This document shows positions 61,116-64,000 of a stretch of 64,000 bases of DNA, one piece after another. The DNA comes from Nicoletella semolina. GTDB taxonomy: Bacteria > Pseudomonadota > Gammaproteobacteria > Enterobacterales > Pasteurellaceae. The translations under genes were made by a program, and so were the position numbers. The stretch is from positions 19,294 through 83,293 of the forward strand of contig NZ_SLXJ01000009.1 of the NCBI RefSeq assembly GCF_004345745.1, in the 5' to 3' direction. The first letter of the stretch is position 1; every line of letters begins with the position of its first letter. The notes under the pieces were generated by a model. That model was not told the origin of the DNA. It worked only from the letters and a program-made list of their open reading frames with translations, and searched no databases.

Positions 61116-64000
61116 ATGAATAAAATCTTCAAAGTCATCTTCAACCAATCCACCCAAACTTGGACTGTGGTCTCAGAGCTGGCCAAATCTGCCACCAAAG
61201 TCAAATCACAAATTACGCTCTTCGTACTTTTTACGCTGTACAGCGAAATGGCGTGGGGGGTAGAAATATTCAATAATAAGGAAGGTAGTGGTAATGCAGA
61301 TCATCATATTGTTGCTTGGGGAACAAGTAGTTCTGCATTCGCTGGTGCAGTCGCTTTGGGGCATCAGGCTCGTGCAAACATCAGGGAGGGAATAGCTATT
61401 GGTTATAATTCAAATATTGCGGGCGATCATACTATGGCGATCGGCTCGGGAGCATCAACAGCATATGATAAATCATTGGCACTTGGCTATAAAGCAAGTG
61501 CAGCTTCAGATGGTGGCGTCGCTCTAGGGAGCGAATCAAAAGCAGCAAGATTTTCGCTATATGGGAGGAACGGAGCTGGTATATCAAATAGTAAAATTAC
61601 AGTGAGTGCTGGTAATCGGGTCAGTCAAGTTTGGGCACCTTCAGGAGTTGATTACAAAGACATTCAAAAAACTACTATTAACACAAAAGGAGCCGTTTCA
61701 GTGGGGGTTTCTGACGGAGAGGGTTTTGCATTCACTCGCCAAATCATCAACGTCGCAGCAGGTTCTGCAGACACTGACGCTGCCAATATTGCACAAGTCA
61801 GGGCAGTGGCAGGTATTCAGCGTAAATATCAAGGCGATGACAATCGAGCCGTCAGCCTTAATCTTGGCGGAATGCTGAAAATCATCGGTGGCAATACGCA
61901 AAACATTACAGGCATAGGCACTAGCAGCTACAAAAATATCGAAACCAAAAGAAATAACAACAACGGCATTGAAATCTATTTAAAAAAAGACATCAAAGTA
62001 GAAAGCATTCAGTCTAAAACCGCTGATATTAAACAGCAGCTCTCTGTAGGGAATAATAGTTCTGTTACAATTACAAAGGCTGGCATTGTCGCCCCAAAAA
62101 TTACTTTTGGTAGCGGACAAAACAGCACCAATGCCCCCTTCTTTCAAGCCAATGGCAACGACATCAAGCTCGGCTTAGGTAATAGCAACACAGCAGTCAA
62201 ACTTACCAACCTAGCTGAGGGTCAGATTAATCAAAACAGCACCGATGCCGTAACGGGTAAACAGCTGTACGAGGTAAAAGAAGAGATTAAGCAATATCAA
62301 GCCAATCCCCCAGGTACGGATTTTAAGGTCGATGCGGATAATGAAGATGAACAAACTCAAAAACTGGGCAAAAAACTCTCTATTAATGGTAGTCAAAATA
62401 TCACTACCAAAGTATTAAGTAGTGGAGAAAACAATGAAATTATCGTTAATCTAGACGAAGAACTAACAGGCTTGCAAAGTATTGAGACCGAAGATTTGTA
62501 TGTCAATGACGAATTAGAAGCCAACAATCTGACGGTGAATAAAACCGCGACTATCAAACAGCTTACAGCCACCAAAGGGAATATCTCCAATCTCGTTGCA
62601 AACACTGCAGAGATTAAAGAAAAACTGACCGCTAAAACATTGGAAGTCAAAGCAAGAGCCAATATCCACCTTTTAAAATCAATGCTTGGTGAGATTGAAA
62701 CGGTGGTCAGCCAGTTAGTGAAATCTGACCGAGTGGAAGCCAAAAACCTTAAAGCAACCGAGGCGAAAATCAATACGGCCACGATTGATAACTTGACCAC
62801 CACCCATACTATCAACGCCCAAAATGGTGTTGATTTGGGTAAGCAGGGTTCTGGCACCGTTGATGGTAGTTCAACCAAAGCCGTTTCAGGCAGTAAGGTG
62901 TATGACTTTGTGACGAAGCAAGTGAATAATGTTGGCTTTAAGATTCAAAAAGGCGGTCAGGACGTTTCAACGGTTTTAAAGGATAATATTGTTAATTTTG
63001 CAGATGGCACGCTTACCACCGTATCCGTGGATGGGCAAGATAAGACAACCACTGTGAAATACAATGTTGTTACACACGAAATTAGTTCAGACAACCAAGG
63101 TAAGGCTCAGTTGCAAGGCAATAGAGCAGACAGTAAAGGCGTAGCCAAAGCCGTTGAGGTAGTGGAAGCGGTAAATAATGCGAGCATATTCCTAAAAGCA
63201 AATGAGGAAACAACTCAAGGCGAACGTATCAAAAACGGCGAGTCAATTACGGTGAAACAGGGCAACAACATTGTTGTTGAGCGTCAAGATAGCAGGATTA
63301 CAGTTAAAACCGTTGATAGTCCAGTCTTTAAGGACATCACCGCAGACAGTCTCACGACCAGCCAGTTAGAAGCCGAAGAAGCAAAAATTGTCAATGCTGA
63401 AATCGACGACGTCGATGTGAACACCTTAACGGTGAATGAAAAAGCCAATATCACGAAATTAAACGTCAGCGATTCTGCAAATTTTGAAGGAAAACTAACC
63501 GCTAAAACAGCACAGGTAAGTGACAATCTCACAGTAAATGGCAAGACTATCACCAATGAGCTTGAGGTCAAAAAAGGTGCAAAAATTAAGGGTGGTCTAA
63601 AATCTGATATGGTTACGACTGATTTCTTGAATGTCAGTCGATTGGCTAATCTCGCAGACACAGTAACAAAAGACCTCATTACCAGAGGTACGGCTGAATT
63701 TAAAGGTCCTGCAACTTTCAGAAAAGCGGTACAGTTTGATCGCAATATCAATGTGAATGGTAGTATAAATGCCCAAACGGTTAATGTGGCAGACTTACTC
63801 AACGCCGCCAAAGCAAAGATTGTCACTGCGGAAATCACCGATCTTACCACCAAAGCGATCCTAACCGCCGAAAAAGGCGTCCTGCTCAATACAGACGGTT
63901 CAGGATCAGGCAATGTGGCGGCTAACGACCACAAGGCGGTATCTGGGGATAAGGTATATAACTTTGTGACTCAGCAAGTGAATAATGCTGGCTTTAAGAT
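61116..64000 (+). CDS. Trimeric autotransporter adhesin (Hia/YadA type), 3' end beyond the window
   Basis: 961 codons present, no stop before the window end. Residues 1-26 (MNKIFKVIFNQSTQTWTVVS onward) are an extended signal peptide region, with the hydrophobic core at about 33-44 and cleavage near MAWG (48). A YadA-like head follows (about 75-142) with repeated AIAIG/ALG hexad strands (GAVALGHQA, GIAIGYNSN, TMAIGSGAS, LALGYKAS). Neck INVAAGSADTDAANIAQV lies at about 211-228, a second neck-like LTNLAEGQINQNSTDAVTGK at about 363-382, then a long stalk. The C-terminal membrane anchor should lie downstream. GGAG lies 7 nt before the ATG. Secreted by type V(c) route, needing BAM and probably SurA. 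Host target unknown. Confidence 0.93.
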   Translation, partial: MNKIFKVIFNQSTQTWTVVSELAKSATKVKSQITLFVLFTLYSEMAWGVEIFNNKEGSGNADHHIVAWGTSSSAFAGAVALGHQARANIREGIAIGYNSNIAGDHTMAIGSGASTAYDKSLALGYKASAASDGGVALGSESKAARFSLYGRNGAGISNSKITVSAGNRVSQVWAPSGVDYKDIQKTTINTKGAVSVGVSDGEGFAFTRQIINVAAGSADTDAANIAQVRAVAGIQRKYQGDDNRAVSLNLGGMLKIIGGNTQNITGIGTSSYKNIETKRNNNNGIEIYLKKDIKVESIQSKTADIKQQLSVGNNSSVTITKAGIVAPKITFGSGQNSTNAPFFQANGNDIKLGLGNSNTAVKLTNLAEGQINQNSTDAVTGKQLYEVKEEIKQYQANPPGTDFKVDADNEDEQTQKLGKKLSINGSQNITTKVLSSGENNEIIVNLDEELTGLQSIETEDLYVNDELEANNLTVNKTATIKQLTATKGNISNLVANTAEIKEKLTAKTLEVKARANIHLLKSMLGEIETVVSQLVKSDRVEAKNLKATEAKINTATIDNLTTTHTINAQNGVDLGKQGSGTVDGSSTKAVSGSKVYDFVTKQVNNVGFKIQKGGQDVSTVLKDNIVNFADGTLTTVSVDGQDKTTTVKYNVVTHEISSDNQGKAQLQGNRADSKGVAKAVEVVEAVNNASIFLKANEETTQGERIKNGESITVKQGNNIVVERQDSRITVKTVDSPVFKDITADSLTTSQLEAEEAKIVNAEIDDVDVNTLTVNEKANITKLNVSDSANFEGKLTAKTAQVSDNLTVNGKTITNELEVKKGAKIKGGLKSDMVTTDFLNVSRLANLADTVTKDLITRGTAEFKGPATFRKAVQFDRNINVNGSINAQTVNVADLLNAAKAKIVTAEITDLTTKAILTAEKGVLLNTDGSGSGNVAANDHKAVSGDKVYNFVTQQVNNAGFK
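62876..64000 (+). repeat. Repeating stalk module of the adhesin (period 1056 bp)
   Basis: The segment encoding KAVSGSKVYDFVTKQVNNVG (about 62876-62936) returns as KAVSGDKVYNFVTQQVNNAG (about 63932-63992). The offset is exactly 1056 bp (352 codons), with high nucleotide identity. The second copy is cut by the window end, so more modules probably follow. Confidence 0.8.

Noticed and set aside
62393..63934. Long minus-strand ORFs (161 and 216 aa) opposite the adhesin
   Set aside because: Low-complexity Ser/Val/Leu products typical of the antisense of a Thr/Lys/Ala-rich repeat gene; no ribosome site checked out.

Overview
The window is a piece of a Pasteurellaceae chromosome (Gammaproteobacteria). 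The evidence is gene content and order closest to Haemophilus, Actinobacillus and Mannheimia, low GC, and many copies of the DNA uptake core ACAAGCGGT. That core is the 'Apl-type' signal of the Actinobacillus pleuropneumoniae / Mannheimia / H. ducreyi clade, not the Hin-type AAGTGCGGT. The genus cannot be fixed from the sequence alone.

Layout. 1-5.9 kb: a nuclease cut by the window edge, csdA and pfkA, then convergent recQ-cyaY and the SOS repressor lexA with two LexA boxes. 6-15 kb: plsB, rnr, metJ with its own operator, yhdT-panF, a lone dppF and a GNAT acetyltransferase. 15-23 kb: tig, then yibN-like, secB, a flavin-reductase-like gene, gpsA, cysE and priA. 22.7-28 kb: dusB-fis, sohB, glpE, then exbB-exbD-tonB for iron uptake. 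27.6-33.5 kb: trmL behind a tRNA-Ser/Arg/Arg operon, yajQ-serB divergent from smp, infA, and trpE-trpG under a TrpR operator. 33.6-39.2 kb: serS, rpmE, three AT-rich glycosyltransferase genes (probable lipooligosaccharide locus) and an ilvY broken by an in-frame stop codon. 39.3-47.3 kb: upp, then on the minus strand rsmA, surA, pyrR, hldE, der and hemA. 47.5-60.6 kb: relA, dxr, dgt, yeaD, hemE-yjaG-hupA, prfA, a secreted unknown, an ASCH-PrmC fusion, sirB1 and kdsA. 60.6-64 kb: a 24.5-copy tetranucleotide repeat inside a short leader ORF, an intrinsic terminator, and a large trimeric autotransporter adhesin that runs off the window.

Most of the window is housekeeping core genome, with good promoters and paired-hairpin terminators between convergent genes. 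Regulation readable from sequence includes LexA (lexA), MetJ (metJ), TrpR (trpE) and a GC-rich discriminator on the tRNA promoter.

The least ordinary part is the last 3.4 kb. Changes in repeat number would switch the leader ORF between stopping before the terminator and reading through it to end 16 nt before the adhesin start codon. This suggests phase-variable attenuation or translational coupling of a surface adhesin. The other main oddities are the ASCH-PrmC fusion, the ilvY nonsense codon, a perfect 30-bp palindrome arm pair between pfkA and recQ, and a terminator-like hairpin in the rpmE leader.
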